From NCBI RefSeq assembly GCF_000373645.1, contig NZ_KB892016.1:278-64277 (forward strand): 64,000 nucleotides of DNA. Direction: 5' to 3'. The position numbers and the translations under genes were made by a program. Within the stretch, counting starts at the first letter, position 1; every line of letters starts with the position of its first letter. This DNA comes from Streptomyces sp. ATexAB-D23 (GTDB taxonomy: Bacteria > Actinomycetota > Actinomycetes > Streptomycetales > Streptomycetaceae). This document shows, in pieces, positions 54,813 to 63,396 of this stretch. Below the pieces are notes generated by a model. That model made no database searches. It had not been told where the DNA came from and saw nothing but the letters and a program-made list of their open reading frames with translations.

Positions 54813-55490
54813 TCAGCTCTTCTCGAAGCGGAAGCCGACGCCCCGGACCGTGGCGATGTAGCGCGGGTTGGCGGCGTCGTCGCCGAGCTTCTTGCGGAGC
54901 CAGGAGATGTGCATGTCGAGGGTCTTGGTCGACGACCACCACGTGGTGTCCCAGACCTCGCGCATGAGCTGGTCGCGGGTGACGACCCGGCCCGCGTCGC
55001 GCACGAGGACCCGGAGCAGGTCGAACTCCTTGGCGGTGAGCTGGAGTTCCTCGTCGCCCATCCAGGCGCGGTGCGACTCGACGTCGATGCGGACGCCGTG
55101 GGTGGCGGGCTGGGGGACGGGCTCGGTGGCGCCGCGCCGCAGCAGCGCCCGGACCCGGGCGAGCAGTTCGGCGAGGCGGAAGGGCTTGGTGACGTAGTCG
55201 TCGGCGCCCGCGTCGAGCCCGACGACGGTGTCCACCTCGTCGGCGCGGGCGGTCAGCACCAGGACCGGCACGGTGTGGCCCTCGGCACGCAGCCTGCGGG
55301 CGACTTCGAGGCCGTCCATCCCGGGCAGCCCCAGGTCGAGCACGACCAGGTCGATGCCGCCCTGGAGGCCGGCGTCGAGAGCGGTCGGGCCGTCTTCCCG
55401 CACCTCGACCTCGTAACCCTCCCGCCGCAGGGCGCGGGCCAGCGGTTCCGAGATGGATGCGTCGTCCTCGGCGAGCAGTACACGGGTCAT
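54813..55490 (-). CDS. OmpR/PhoB-type response regulator
   Basis: 225 residues. Receiver domain with D9/D10 (VLLAEDDASISEP), phospho-acceptor D52 (LVVLDLGLPGMDGLEV) and K102 (DDYVTKPFRLAEL). C-terminal winged helix (LQLTAKEFDLLRVLVRDAG, KTLDMHISWLRKKLGDD, IATVRGVGFRFE). The ATG at 55490 has TACCAT six bases upstream and no Shine-Dalgarno, so a leaderless start is likely. It precedes the kinase, same strand. Confidence 0.95.
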   Translation of the reverse strand: MTRVLLAEDDASISEPLARALRREGYEVEVREDGPTALDAGLQGGIDLVVLDLGLPGMDGLEVARRLRAEGHTVPVLVLTARADEVDTVVGLDAGADDYVTKPFRLAELLARVRALLRRGATEPVPQPATHGVRIDVESHRAWMGDEELQLTAKEFDLLRVLVRDAGRVVTRDQLMREVWDTTWWSSTKTLDMHISWLRKKLGDDAANPRYIATVRGVGFRFEKS

Positions 55491-55496
55491 GCACTG

Positions 55497-55502
55497 ATGG
55501 TA
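55497..55502 (-). promoter_or_regulatory. putative -10 (TACCAT) of leaderless regulator mRNA
   Basis: Minus-strand TACCAT ends six bases before ATG 55490. Confidence 0.5.
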
Positions 55503-55652
55503 GTCCGCGCGGCGGACGGGAAGGGCTGCGATCGAGAAGCCCTGCGGGTCTGCGCCCCGGCACCGAGGACACCTTCGAATATGGGAGTGTGGTTGCACCT
55601 GGACCTGTGATCCATCTCTCAAGTCCTTCCATATCGGTCTCTGTCGTGGCGT

Positions 55653-55703
55653 ATGGTGTCTCGACGCCTATTGCACTACTCAAGGACCTTTGGGCAGCCC
55701 TGA
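55653..55703 (+). CDS. possible 16-codon upstream ORF in the transporter leader
   Basis: Reads MVSRRLLHYSRTFGQP then TGA. It includes the rare codon CTA. Its last codons overlap the 5' arm and loop of the terminator hairpin below, so a translating ribosome would disturb that hairpin. No Shine-Dalgarno is seen. It may be chance. Confidence 0.3.
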   Translation: MVSRRLLHYSRTFGQP

Positions 55704-55721
55704 GCGCCAAGGGTCCCTTTT
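55684..55721 (+). terminator. intrinsic terminator or attenuator upstream of the POT transporter
   Basis: Ten-base-pair stem (GGACCTTTGG against CCAAGGGTCC, one wobble) with a 13-base loop, followed by CTTTTGTGT. The nearest upstream gene is divergent, so the signal must end a plus-strand transcript that begins in 55491-55683, either a transporter leader or a small RNA. It lies about 190 bases before the transporter start. Apart from this, the 422-base gap 55491-55912 holds a second hairpin GCCGG-TACC-CGCCGGC near 55731-55746. Confidence 0.65.
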
Positions 55722-55912
55722 GTGTGCGGGGCCGGTACCCGCCGGCCCGGAATTTTCAGTGAATGACCTGTGGGCCGGGCCCGGACGCCGATGAGGGCGT
55801 TCCGGGTGTGGATCCCGTCGCGGTGGGCGTACCCGCGTCGGTGCCGGCCTCCCCCCACCGGGCGCGTACCGCCTCACCGAGGCGTCGCGTCCCGAGCACA
55901 CAAGGATCGATC

Positions 55913-57409
55913 ATGGCGTCCAGCCTGACGAAGGACCCGTCGAGCACCGCTGGTGGTGAGAAGACCTTCTTCGGCCACCCCCGGGGCCTGGCCACGCTCT
56001 TCATGACCGAGATGTGGGAGCGCTACAGCTTCTACGGCATGAAGGCACTGCTCCCGCTGTACCTGATCGCGCCCGGCGGCATGCACATGAACGCCACCAC
56101 GGCCACGACGATCTACTCCGCCTACATGGCGATGGTCTACCTGCTCGCCATGCCGGGCGGCTGGATGGCCGACCGCTTCTGGGGGCCGCGCCGGACGGTC
56201 GCCATCGGCGGCGCCGTCGTCATCCTCGGCCACATCACGCTCGCGGTGCCCAACTCGGCGACCTTCTTCGCCGGTCTCGCCCTCGTCGCTCTCGGCTCGG
56301 GGCTGCTGAAGGCCAACATCTCCACGATGGTCGGCCACCTCTACAAGGGCCCGGAGGACCCGCGGCGGGACGGTGGCTTCACGCTCTTCTACATCGGCAT
56401 CAACGTGGGTGCCTTCCTCGCCCCGCTGTCGATCGGCACCGTCGGCGAGAACGTCAACTGGCACTTCGGCTTCGCGCTGGCCGCGGTCGGTATGGCCCTG
56501 GGCCTCGCCCAGTTCATGCTCGGCACCCGCCACCTGAGCCCGGAGAGCGACGTCGTCGCCACCCCGGCGACGGAGCAGGAGAAGAGCTCCGCCCTGCGCA
56601 AGGGTCTGATCTGGCTGATCGTCGCGGCCGTCTTCTACGGCCTGCTCGGCATCACCGGCAACTTCGTCGACTGGGGCGTGCTGCCGATCACCCTCGCCGG
56701 ACTGGTCATTCCGGTCGCCGTCCTGGTCCGTATGAAGCGCGACAAGGAGCTGACGAGCACCGAGCAGTCCAAGCTGTCGGGCTACATCTGGTTCTTCGTG
56801 GTCGCCGCCGTCTTCTGGATGATCTACGACCAGAACGGCTCGACCCTGTCGATCTTCGGTGAGCACTCGACCACGAACACCCTGCTCGGGTTCCACTTCC
56901 CGACGTCCTGGTACCAGTCGCTGAACCCGATCTTCGTCATGGCGATGGCCCCCGTGCTCGCCTCGGCGTGGCTGTGGCTGAACAAGCGCGGCAAGGAGCC
57001 GAGCACCGCCGTCAAGTTCGCCTCCAGCCTGGTGCTGATCGGCGTCTCCTTCGCCGTCTTCCTGATCCCGCTGCTCGACACCGCCGCCAACGGCGGCAGG
57101 GTCAGCCCGATGTGGCTGGTGGCGATCTACTTCATCCAGACGGTCGCCGAGCTCTGCCTCTCCCCGGTCGGCCTGTCGGTCACCACGAAGATGGCCCCGG
57201 CGAAGTACAGCTCCCAGATGATGGGTGTCTGGTTCCTCGCCGTCACCGCGGGCGACTCCGTGACCGGCCTGCTCACCTCCAAGCAGATCGGCGTCAACCT
57301 CGACAACACCGGGGCCGTCGCCTTCGAGGTGGTCCTCGCCGTCATCGCGGGTGTCGGCATCTGGATGTACCGCAGGAAGGTCTCCCAACACATGGGCGAC
57401 GTGCACTGA
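55913..57409 (+). CDS. POT/PTR family proton-dependent oligopeptide transporter
   Basis: 498-residue MFS peptide transporter, importing di- and tripeptides with protons. It has about 14 membrane segments and the family motif FMTEMWERYSFYGMKALLPL (ExxER for proton coupling), GGWMADRFWGPRRTVAIGG, and LLKANISTMVGHLY. C-terminal SPVGLSVTTKMAPAKYSSQM is also typical. ATG 55913 follows AAGGAT. It may be controlled by the leader terminator described above. Confidence 0.94.
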   Translation: MASSLTKDPSSTAGGEKTFFGHPRGLATLFMTEMWERYSFYGMKALLPLYLIAPGGMHMNATTATTIYSAYMAMVYLLAMPGGWMADRFWGPRRTVAIGGAVVILGHITLAVPNSATFFAGLALVALGSGLLKANISTMVGHLYKGPEDPRRDGGFTLFYIGINVGAFLAPLSIGTVGENVNWHFGFALAAVGMALGLAQFMLGTRHLSPESDVVATPATEQEKSSALRKGLIWLIVAAVFYGLLGITGNFVDWGVLPITLAGLVIPVAVLVRMKRDKELTSTEQSKLSGYIWFFVVAAVFWMIYDQNGSTLSIFGEHSTTNTLLGFHFPTSWYQSLNPIFVMAMAPVLASAWLWLNKRGKEPSTAVKFASSLVLIGVSFAVFLIPLLDTAANGGRVSPMWLVAIYFIQTVAELCLSPVGLSVTTKMAPAKYSSQMMGVWFLAVTAGDSVTGLLTSKQIGVNLDNTGAVAFEVVLAVIAGVGIWMYRRKVSQHMGDVH

Positions 57410-57443
57410 CCGCGTAGCAGCACGGCACGCGTAGCCGCACGGC

Positions 57444-57481
57444 AGGGGCCGCCGCACCGTTTCCACGGTGCGGCGGCCCCT
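57444..57481. terminator. bidirectional intrinsic terminator
   Basis: Perfect 17-bp stem (AGGGGCCGCCGCACCGT and complement) with loop TTCC, between the convergent transporter and surface-protein genes. Two 22-base direct repeats containing GTGGTCCGTACGGGTCCGG follow at about 57483-57527. Confidence 0.9.
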
Positions 57482-57526
57482 TGCGTGGTCCGTACGGGTC
57501 CGGTGCGTGGTCCGTACGGGTCCGGC

Positions 57527-58933
57527 TCAGCGTCCGGCGCGCAGCCGCCGCCACGGGGTGAACGTGAACACCGCGCCGCCCAGCAGGATCGCCGTGCCGG
57601 CGACCAGGCCGAGCGCGCGCAGGGTGCCGTGGTCGTCGGCCCCGGTGTCCGCGAGCCCGCCGCCCGACGCGGTGCCGCCGGCCGCCGCCGCGCCGCCCGA
57701 ACCGGTGGAGCCGCCGCCGGACGCGCCGGAGGCGCCGCCCTCCTGGGCGGTGGTGTCGAGGGTGAGCGAGGCCTTCGGCGTGCCCGTGACCGTGCACGGG
57801 ATGTTGATCTTCGCGCCGCCGAGCGTGACGTCGATGGTCAGGGTGCCGGGGGTCAGCGTGGACGAGCCGGTGGCGCCGGGCTTGTACGTGCCCGTCATGT
57901 CCGGCAGGTCGACCGGCTTGCCCGTCTCCAGGGGCTCGGCGTTGCCCGGCCCGGTGACGGTCACGGAGCCCTTGTCGTCGCCGCCGACGACGATCTCCAT
58001 GGACGGCTTGAGCGCCCCGGCGGGCAGGGCGGCCGGGCTGTCCATCACACCCTTGGCCGTCTTGACCGTCAGCCCGTAGCTGCCGCCGTTCTTCTTGGCG
58101 TTGACCGTCACCTTGGAGGCGATGGAGGCGGGCCCCGGCGACTTGCAGGCGAAGTCGACGGCGACCTCCTTGCCGGGGAAGTCGGTGGTGCCGCCGCTGC
58201 CGCCGGTCGCCGAGCCCCCGGAGGACGTACCCCCGGTGGTCGTGCCCGCGGCGGTCGTGCCGGCGCTGTCACCGCCCGAGGCCGCGTCACCGCCCGTCGT
58301 GCCGCCGGCCGTGGTCGTCCCCCCGGCCGTCGTCCCTCCGTTCGTCGTGTCGCCGCCCGTGGTGCCACCCGTGGTTCCGCCCGTGCCGCCGTCCGTGACC
58401 TTGATCGTCGCGCCCGGCTGGACCGCCTCCTCGGGAGCGCACTTGGTGTCGGTGGAGATCGGCTTGGAGACGTTGATGGCGTACGCGTCCGGTGTCAGCG
58501 TCAGCTCGCCCGCCTTCTCCAGCTTCAGCGAGCCCTTCATGTCCGGAAGAATCATCGGACTGCCCTTGGGGATGGCCGGGTTCTGCCGGGGCCCCTCCAG
58601 CTTCAGGTCCCCGGTGGCGGACCCGCCCAGCTTGATGGTGCCGGCCGGTTTGACGGTGTCCTTGTCGAGATCGAGGATGTCGGGGTTGGCGGACGCGGCC
58701 TGGACCGTCTTCCACACGACCTCGACGGTGTCCCCGACCTCGGCCTCGGCGGGCGCGGTCAACTGGACCCGCGTGGTGCCGTGTACGGCCGGCAGTCCGG
58801 AGATGGCCGGGGGTATGCACTCCGTCTTGTACGAGATGTCGGCGGCCTGGGCCGGGCTCGCGGCCAGCAGCATGCCCGCCCCGCCGATCATCATCGCGAC
58901 TCCCGCCGCGACCGTCCTGCGTTGCGTACTCAC
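57527..58933 (-). CDS. secreted surface protein with LAxTG sorting signal
   Basis: 468 residues. Signal peptide (VAAGVAMMIGGAGMLLAASPAQA), one beta-rich domain (residues about 32-175), a 70-residue Gly/Thr linker, a second beta domain (about 250-400, AVDFACKSPGPASIASKV), and a C-terminal sorting signal LADTG plus hydrophobic segment and RRLRAGR. LAxTG is the motif of class E sortases in Streptomyces. Both domains resemble the single domain of the LPxTG protein upstream. GTG 58933 overlaps the preceding stop (GTGA). It is the last gene of the operon. Confidence 0.88.
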   Translation of the reverse strand: MSTQRRTVAAGVAMMIGGAGMLLAASPAQAADISYKTECIPPAISGLPAVHGTTRVQLTAPAEAEVGDTVEVVWKTVQAASANPDILDLDKDTVKPAGTIKLGGSATGDLKLEGPRQNPAIPKGSPMILPDMKGSLKLEKAGELTLTPDAYAINVSKPISTDTKCAPEEAVQPGATIKVTDGGTGGTTGGTTGGDTTNGGTTAGGTTTAGGTTGGDAASGGDSAGTTAAGTTTGGTSSGGSATGGSGGTTDFPGKEVAVDFACKSPGPASIASKVTVNAKKNGGSYGLTVKTAKGVMDSPAALPAGALKPSMEIVVGGDDKGSVTVTGPGNAEPLETGKPVDLPDMTGTYKPGATGSSTLTPGTLTIDVTLGGAKINIPCTVTGTPKASLTLDTTAQEGGASGASGGGSTGSGGAAAAGGTASGGGLADTGADDHGTLRALGLVAGTAILLGGAVFTFTPWRRLRAGR

Positions 58934-60066
58934 GAATGTCCCTTCGTCGTCGGGCTGTGCTCTGACGGTGCGGATTCGGGGGTGAACCAGGGCAGCGCGG
59001 CCGTACCGGTGGCCCGTGGTTCGCCGGCGGTCGTGGTGGGTACGGGCGCGGCGGGCGTACGCCGCAGCCTCGGGAGCCTCGCCGCCGCCCCGGCGAACGG
59101 GGACGCGCGCCGGCCTCCGCGGGACGCCTGCGCGGAGCGCGGCCGGACCCGGTCGACGACCGCCATGCCGATGCGGAAGACGGCCGCGGGCACCACGAGG
59201 CAGAGCAGGATCCAGAAGAGCGTGACGCCCCACGGGCGGCCGACCCCCCACGGCTGTTCGGCGAGGACCTTCGTGCCGTACTTCAGGGAGACCCGGTAGT
59301 CGCCGTGCGCGCCGGCCGCCAGCTCGACGGGCAGTTCGATACGGGCTTTGCGGCCGGGCTCGACGGTCCCGCGCCACTGCCGTTCCTCCCACTGCGGGGC
59401 GTAGACGCCGTGCGCGGTGCCGACCCGGAAGACCGGGTTCTCGACCGGGGCCGAGCCCATGTTGCCGACCGTGAACACGAGGCGCCGGGTGGGCGGTGCG
59501 CCGAACCAGGTGAGGACGGAGCTGTCGCCCTCCAGGCGGGTGGCGGCCAGGACGGCGAGCTTGCCCTGTCCCGTCTGCTCCGGCAGCGCGGCGACCGGGT
59601 GTCCGGCGACCACGAACACCGCGTCGGCCAGGGCCTCTTCCCCGGTGACCGTGGCGACATGCACCACGCAGGGGCACGGCACGGGCGGCTCGGAGACGGG
59701 CAGCTTCGTGCTGAACGCGCCCTTCGTGTCGGTGGTGACCGCCCTGCCGTCCGCGTTGGCGCAGGAGTTGGTGCCGCCGATCACGCCACGCGCGGGGCTG
59801 GACTGCCCGCAGACGAGCAGCATGAGCAGCGCGCCGGACCGCCAGCCGCTGCCCTTGACGGTGAGCGAACCGCCCTTGCCCGCCTCCTTGTCGGACAGCG
59901 TGACGGCCGGTTTCGGGGCGCTCGCGCTACGGCCGTCGGCGTGGGCGCCGGGTGCGGCCAGGAGCAGGGCGGGCAGGAGCACGGCCAGCAGGGCGGCGAT
60001 GGTGTGTCCGCGGAGCTCCGCCGTACGCCGGGGCGTCGCGGGTCCGGGTCCGGTCCTTCCAGTCAC
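58930..60066 (-). CDS. exported membrane-anchored protein of unknown function
   Basis: 378 residues. Signal segment (IAALLAVLLPALLLAAPGAHA), a beta-rich extracytoplasmic region (VTLSDKEAGKGGSLTVKGSGW, then Cys-containing CGQSSPARGVIGGTNSC), one TM near residue 285 (VTLFWILLCLVVPAAVF) and an Arg/Pro-rich cytosolic tail. No family recognised. GTG 60066 overlaps the upstream stop by four bases, so it is coupled in the operon. Confidence 0.8.
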   Translation of the reverse strand: MTGRTGPGPATPRRTAELRGHTIAALLAVLLPALLLAAPGAHADGRSASAPKPAVTLSDKEAGKGGSLTVKGSGWRSGALLMLLVCGQSSPARGVIGGTNSCANADGRAVTTDTKGAFSTKLPVSEPPVPCPCVVHVATVTGEEALADAVFVVAGHPVAALPEQTGQGKLAVLAATRLEGDSSVLTWFGAPPTRRLVFTVGNMGSAPVENPVFRVGTAHGVYAPQWEERQWRGTVEPGRKARIELPVELAAGAHGDYRVSLKYGTKVLAEQPWGVGRPWGVTLFWILLCLVVPAAVFRIGMAVVDRVRPRSAQASRGGRRASPFAGAAARLPRLRRTPAAPVPTTTAGEPRATGTAALPWFTPESAPSEHSPTTKGHS

Positions 60067-61103
60067 GTGTCCGCTCCCGCCTTCACCAGGTGCCTCTCAT
60101 CGGTGTGCTTCCGGGGTCCCGTGGGCGGGTCCTGGAGCGGCCCGGCCCGGCGCCCGCGCCCGCGCCTGCGCCGCAGGGCGTACCCGGACGCGGCGGCCAC
60201 GAGCAGCAGGGCGCCGCCCGCCACGGGGGCCCGGGGGACGAAGAGCGCCGACGCCGTCGCCTCGTCGTGGGCGCCGCCCGCCGCCGTGACGCGCAGCCGT
60301 ACGGTGGCGGAGTCCAGCGCGGGGGCGTCGGACCAGGGTTCGGTGAGCCGCGCCCGCCGGCCCGGCAGCAGCTCCACGGGCAGGGTGCGGGGGCCGCGCC
60401 GCAGGTGGGCGAAGAGCCCGTCCGCGCTGACGGCCAGCCGCGGTACGAGGACGGTGTTGCCCCGGTTGACCAGCGTGTAGCGGATGGTGCGGCCGTGGAC
60501 CCCGACGTCCTCCACGGTGAGCGCGGCGAGCCTCGGCCCGCCGACCCGCAGCCGTACCCGCACGCCCACCGAGCGGCCGCCGCTCTCGGCGACGACCGCG
60601 CCGGGGTGGTCGCCGGGCGACGCGTCGGCGGGCACGGTGAAGGTGACGGGGACCTCGGCCCGGGTGCGGGCGGGCACGGTCACCTCGGTGCGCGCCGCCC
60701 GCAGCCAGGTCCCGGTGCCGGTGGAGCCGTCCGTTCGGCGTACCGCGAAGGAGCCGTCGCCGGCGTTGTACGCGTCGGCGCCGCGCAGTCGTACGGTGAC
60801 CGGCTCCGTACCCGGGTTGGTGACCGAGAGCCGGTCCTTCAGGACGCTGCCGGGCAGGCCCTCCAGGTAGAAGTACGGCCGGGCCCCGGCCCGCCCGGAG
60901 CCGTGCGCCGAGGGGCTCGCCGAGGGATGCGCCGTCCACGCGGGCGCGGCGGGCTTCCCGGTGGCGGCGGCCGGGGCGGGCTTCTCGGTCGCGGCGGCCG
61001 GGGCGGGCCTCTCGGTCGCGGCGGCCGGGGCGGCGGTGCAGCACAGGGCGGCGAGCAGCGGAAGGGCCAGGGCGCGTCTGACGGTGTGACCGGGCGGCGG
61101 CAT
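60063..61103 (-). CDS. exported DUF916/NEW3-like surface protein
   Basis: 346 residues. Signal peptide ending AAPAAA, a Pro/Ala repeat stretch (ERPAPAAATEKPAPAAA), then beta-sandwich domains: PYFYLEGLPGSVLKDRLSVT resembles the DUF916 (WxL-partner) or NEW3 opening, and TVPARTRAEVPVTFTVPADA follows. A TM (GGALLLVAAASGYAL) and basic tail end the protein. It is probably a cell-surface binding or scaffolding component of the operon. ATG 61103 with AGGGAG upstream. Confidence 0.82.
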   Translation of the reverse strand: MPPPGHTVRRALALPLLAALCCTAAPAAATERPAPAAATEKPAPAAATGKPAAPAWTAHPSASPSAHGSGRAGARPYFYLEGLPGSVLKDRLSVTNPGTEPVTVRLRGADAYNAGDGSFAVRRTDGSTGTGTWLRAARTEVTVPARTRAEVPVTFTVPADASPGDHPGAVVAESGGRSVGVRVRLRVGGPRLAALTVEDVGVHGRTIRYTLVNRGNTVLVPRLAVSADGLFAHLRRGPRTLPVELLPGRRARLTEPWSDAPALDSATVRLRVTAAGGAHDEATASALFVPRAPVAGGALLLVAAASGYALRRRRGRGRRAGPLQDPPTGPRKHTDERHLVKAGADT

Positions 61104-61151
61104 GGGCGGCTCCCTGGGGCGTGGCGGCGGGGGGCGGGTCGCGCGGGGAGG

Positions 61152-61823
61152 TCAGCCCGCCGTGCGCTGTCCGCGCCGGGTCAGCCACAGGACTCCGGCC
61201 GCGCCCGTCAGCAGGACCGTGCCGCCGAGGGTGCCGAGCGCGATGGCTGAGTCCATCGGTCCGGTCTTGGGCAGCGCGTTCTCGGTGGACGGCTCGGCCG
61301 GCGCACCACCGCCGCCCGCGGCCGTGACGTCGAGGGTGAGGGAGGGGCCCGGACTGTTGGCGGGGGTGCAGGTCGTCGTCGTACCGAGGGCCTTGATGGT
61401 GAGGACTCCGGCGGTGAAGGTGACCTTGCCGCTCTTCTTCGGGGTGTACGTCCCGCTCAGGTCGCTGATCTTGATGGGGCTGTTGGCGGGGATGGCGGCC
61501 GTGTTGGCGGGCCCGGTGACGGTGAGCTGCCCGGGGTCGGCGCCGCCCACCTCGATGACCGCGCTGGGGTTCATGGCGCCCTTGCCGAGTTCGACCGGGC
61601 TGGAGGAGACGCCCTTCTGGAAGGACATCGTGAGTTTGTAGCCGCTGCCGCTGCTGACGCTCTTGATGTCGATCGGCGAGACGGCCGCCTTGTCCCCGAT
61701 CGGGGTCTTGCACTTGTAGTCGACGTCGACGACCGTCGCGTGGGCGGCGGGCGCGGCCAGCAGCACCGCCGCGCCCGCAAGACCGGACGCCAGCGCGAGA
61801 GCTGTTCGCTTCTGGTTCGGCAC
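61152..61823 (-). CDS. LPxTG cell-wall-anchored surface protein
   Basis: 223 residues. Signal peptide (ALALASGLAGAAVLLAAPAAHA), one beta-sandwich domain (DYKCKTPIGDKAAVSPIDI, PANSPIKISDLSGTYTPKK), a short linker and the sorting signal LPKTG with hydrophobic segment and RRGQR. Its domain is similar to both domains of the LAxTG protein at the other end of the operon. GTG 61823 follows GAGGAATTCGAG. First gene of the operon. Confidence 0.88.
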   Translation of the reverse strand: MPNQKRTALALASGLAGAAVLLAAPAAHATVVDVDYKCKTPIGDKAAVSPIDIKSVSSGSGYKLTMSFQKGVSSSPVELGKGAMNPSAVIEVGGADPGQLTVTGPANTAAIPANSPIKISDLSGTYTPKKSGKVTFTAGVLTIKALGTTTTCTPANSPGPSLTLDVTAAGGGGAPAEPSTENALPKTGPMDSAIALGTLGGTVLLTGAAGVLWLTRRGQRTAG

Positions 61824-61937
61824 CTCGAATTCCTCTCAGGCCGGGTCGCCGCGCGCCGCCGCGATGCGGCACGAATAACTGACGACACATCAGATCGGGC
61901 GCTCAAGGTACGCCCGGGGCCTTGCGGAGGGAAGACA

Positions 61938-61964
61938 AAGAGCGCGCCGATCCGGCGCGCTCTT
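61938..61964 (-). terminator. intrinsic terminator downstream of the anti-sigma kinase
   Basis: 11-bp stem (AAGAGCGCGCC and complement), five-base loop, with a T-rich tail on the minus strand. It also lies between that gene and the surface operon promoter. Confidence 0.85.
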
Positions 61965-61990
61965 CGAGGGGGTACGGGCAGCGGTGGGGG

Positions 61991-62500
61991 TTATGCCGGG
62001 GCGGCCAGCTCCGCCCAGACGGTCTTGCCGGGCTCGCCCGGCACCCGGACGACCCCCCAGTCCATGCAGAGCCGCTGCACGATGAACATGCCGTGCCCGC
62101 CGGGCCGCCCCGCCCGGTGCGGCGTACGCGGCGAGGGCTGGCCGGCCCCGCCGTCGGCGACCTCCACGCGCAGCATCTTCGGGCCGCGGGCGATGCGGAT
62201 CTCGTCGGGCCCTTCCGCGTGCAGGCACGCGTTGGTGACGAGCTCGGACACGACCAGCAGGACGTCCTCCGCGGCCGCGCGGCGGTCGGCACTGGAGGCG
62301 GGGAGCCAGCCCCAGTCCTGGAGCGCCTGGCGGGCGAAATCACGGGCCGTCGGCACGATGCCGGTGGCCTCCCGCAACGACAGCGTGCGCCACTGCCGCT
62401 CGGCGCCCTCGGCCGGCCGGACGGGCTCGGCGGAGGAAACGCCCGTGCCCTCCGGCTCGCGGCCGAGGCCGCCCGGCGGATGCTGCCGGGTGGTGCTCAT
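61991..62500 (-). CDS. ATP-binding anti-sigma factor (RsbW-like)
   Basis: 169-residue GHKL-type serine kinase/anti-sigma protein: LLVVSELVTNACLHAEG (N-box), VEVADGGAGQPSPR (G1), RPGGHGMFIVQRLCMDWGV (G2). It probably binds the sigma factor at the window end and phosphorylates the STAS protein next door. ATG 62500. 244 bases separate it from the STAS gene and hold no gene. Confidence 0.88.
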   Translation of the reverse strand: MSTTRQHPPGGLGREPEGTGVSSAEPVRPAEGAERQWRTLSLREATGIVPTARDFARQALQDWGWLPASSADRRAAAEDVLLVVSELVTNACLHAEGPDEIRIARGPKMLRVEVADGGAGQPSPRTPHRAGRPGGHGMFIVQRLCMDWGVVRVPGEPGKTVWAELAAPA

Positions 62501-62744
62501 CAGCGCTTCACCTCACCGATTCACCATGTCGCCCTGGAACGGATACGACCCATGGAACAGATACAGAAAACAAATAGCGATACGGACACTGATACAGGAA
62601 CCGCACAGGTACGGGCGGCCTGGCCACCCGGGCTCGCCGGAAGATCTCCTGCCCGGCCGAATCGTGACGACACCCACTTCGGCTACGCGGATCGCGTAAC
62701 TCCCGTGCCGGACGAGACGCCCGGGGCGCCGAAACGCCTCCCGA

Positions 62745-63113
62745 TCAGGGGGCCAGCGCCTCGTCCAGGGAGGCGTGGACGGTGAAAACCGCCTCGGCTC
62801 CCGTGATCTCGAAGACCCGCGCCACCACCGGCTGCATTGCGGCCAAATGAACCCCTCCCCCGGCTGCCTCCGCCTTGAGGCGTGCACCGAGCAGCACGTT
62901 CAGCCCGGTGGAATCACAGAAGTCGAGTCGCGAGCAGTCGACCACCAGGCGCGCACGCCCCTGCTCGACCGCGCTCTCCAGGGGTTCGCGCAACAGATCC
63001 GCCGTGTGGTGGTCGAGCTCACCCACCGGCGTCACCACCTCGCTGCGCCCCTCGGTCCGGACCCCGACCTGAAGCCGACCCCGGTTCGCACTGCCGACCG
63101 TCCCGCGGTCCAT
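62745..63113 (-). CDS. STAS-domain anti-sigma factor antagonist
   Basis: 122 residues, SpoIIAA/RsbV-type. The phosphorylatable Ser is in LDFCDSTGLNVLLGARL; VVTPVGELDHHTADLLREPL is the first part. It would free the sigma factor from its kinase when unphosphorylated. ATG 63113. Sequence differs from BldG. It is divergent from the sigma gene. Confidence 0.92.
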   Translation of the reverse strand: MDRGTVGSANRGRLQVGVRTEGRSEVVTPVGELDHHTADLLREPLESAVEQGRARLVVDCSRLDFCDSTGLNVLLGARLKAEAAGGGVHLAAMQPVVARVFEITGAEAVFTVHASLDEALAP

Positions 63114-63396
63114 GCCCGTCCCTCTTCACCGCTCGTCACTGTCCGCATCACCTTGCCTGCAGATGCGTGGCAGCTGTCACTGATGTTCTTGAAACCCTAC
63201 GCGTTCCGTGCGCCACGCGGTAGCCGAAGACCTCAACAAACCGGACATATAGCCTCAATTGGCGGTTGTACCGATCCATGACGAGCGGGTAAGGGTAGAG
63301 GGACACCCAAAACACGACCGGCTTCGGAGGCGCCGCTTCACCGCAGGAACACGTATAGGCATCGGCAGCCATATGCCGAGAACGATGGAGGAGACC

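Noticed and set aside
55491..55912. T-box or known amino-acid riboswitch before the peptide transporter
   Set aside because: No T-box sequence or specifier-loop layout is visible; only a terminator and a short ORF.
62745..63113. BldG
   Set aside because: The STAS sequence and neighbours differ from the known bldG locus; only a general RsbV-type call is supportable.
63265..63298. SigB-type promoter (GTTG ... GGGTAA) before the sigma gene
   Set aside because: The spacer is 18-19 bases instead of 14-16 and the second half is GGGTAA/GGGTAG rather than GGGTAC/T.
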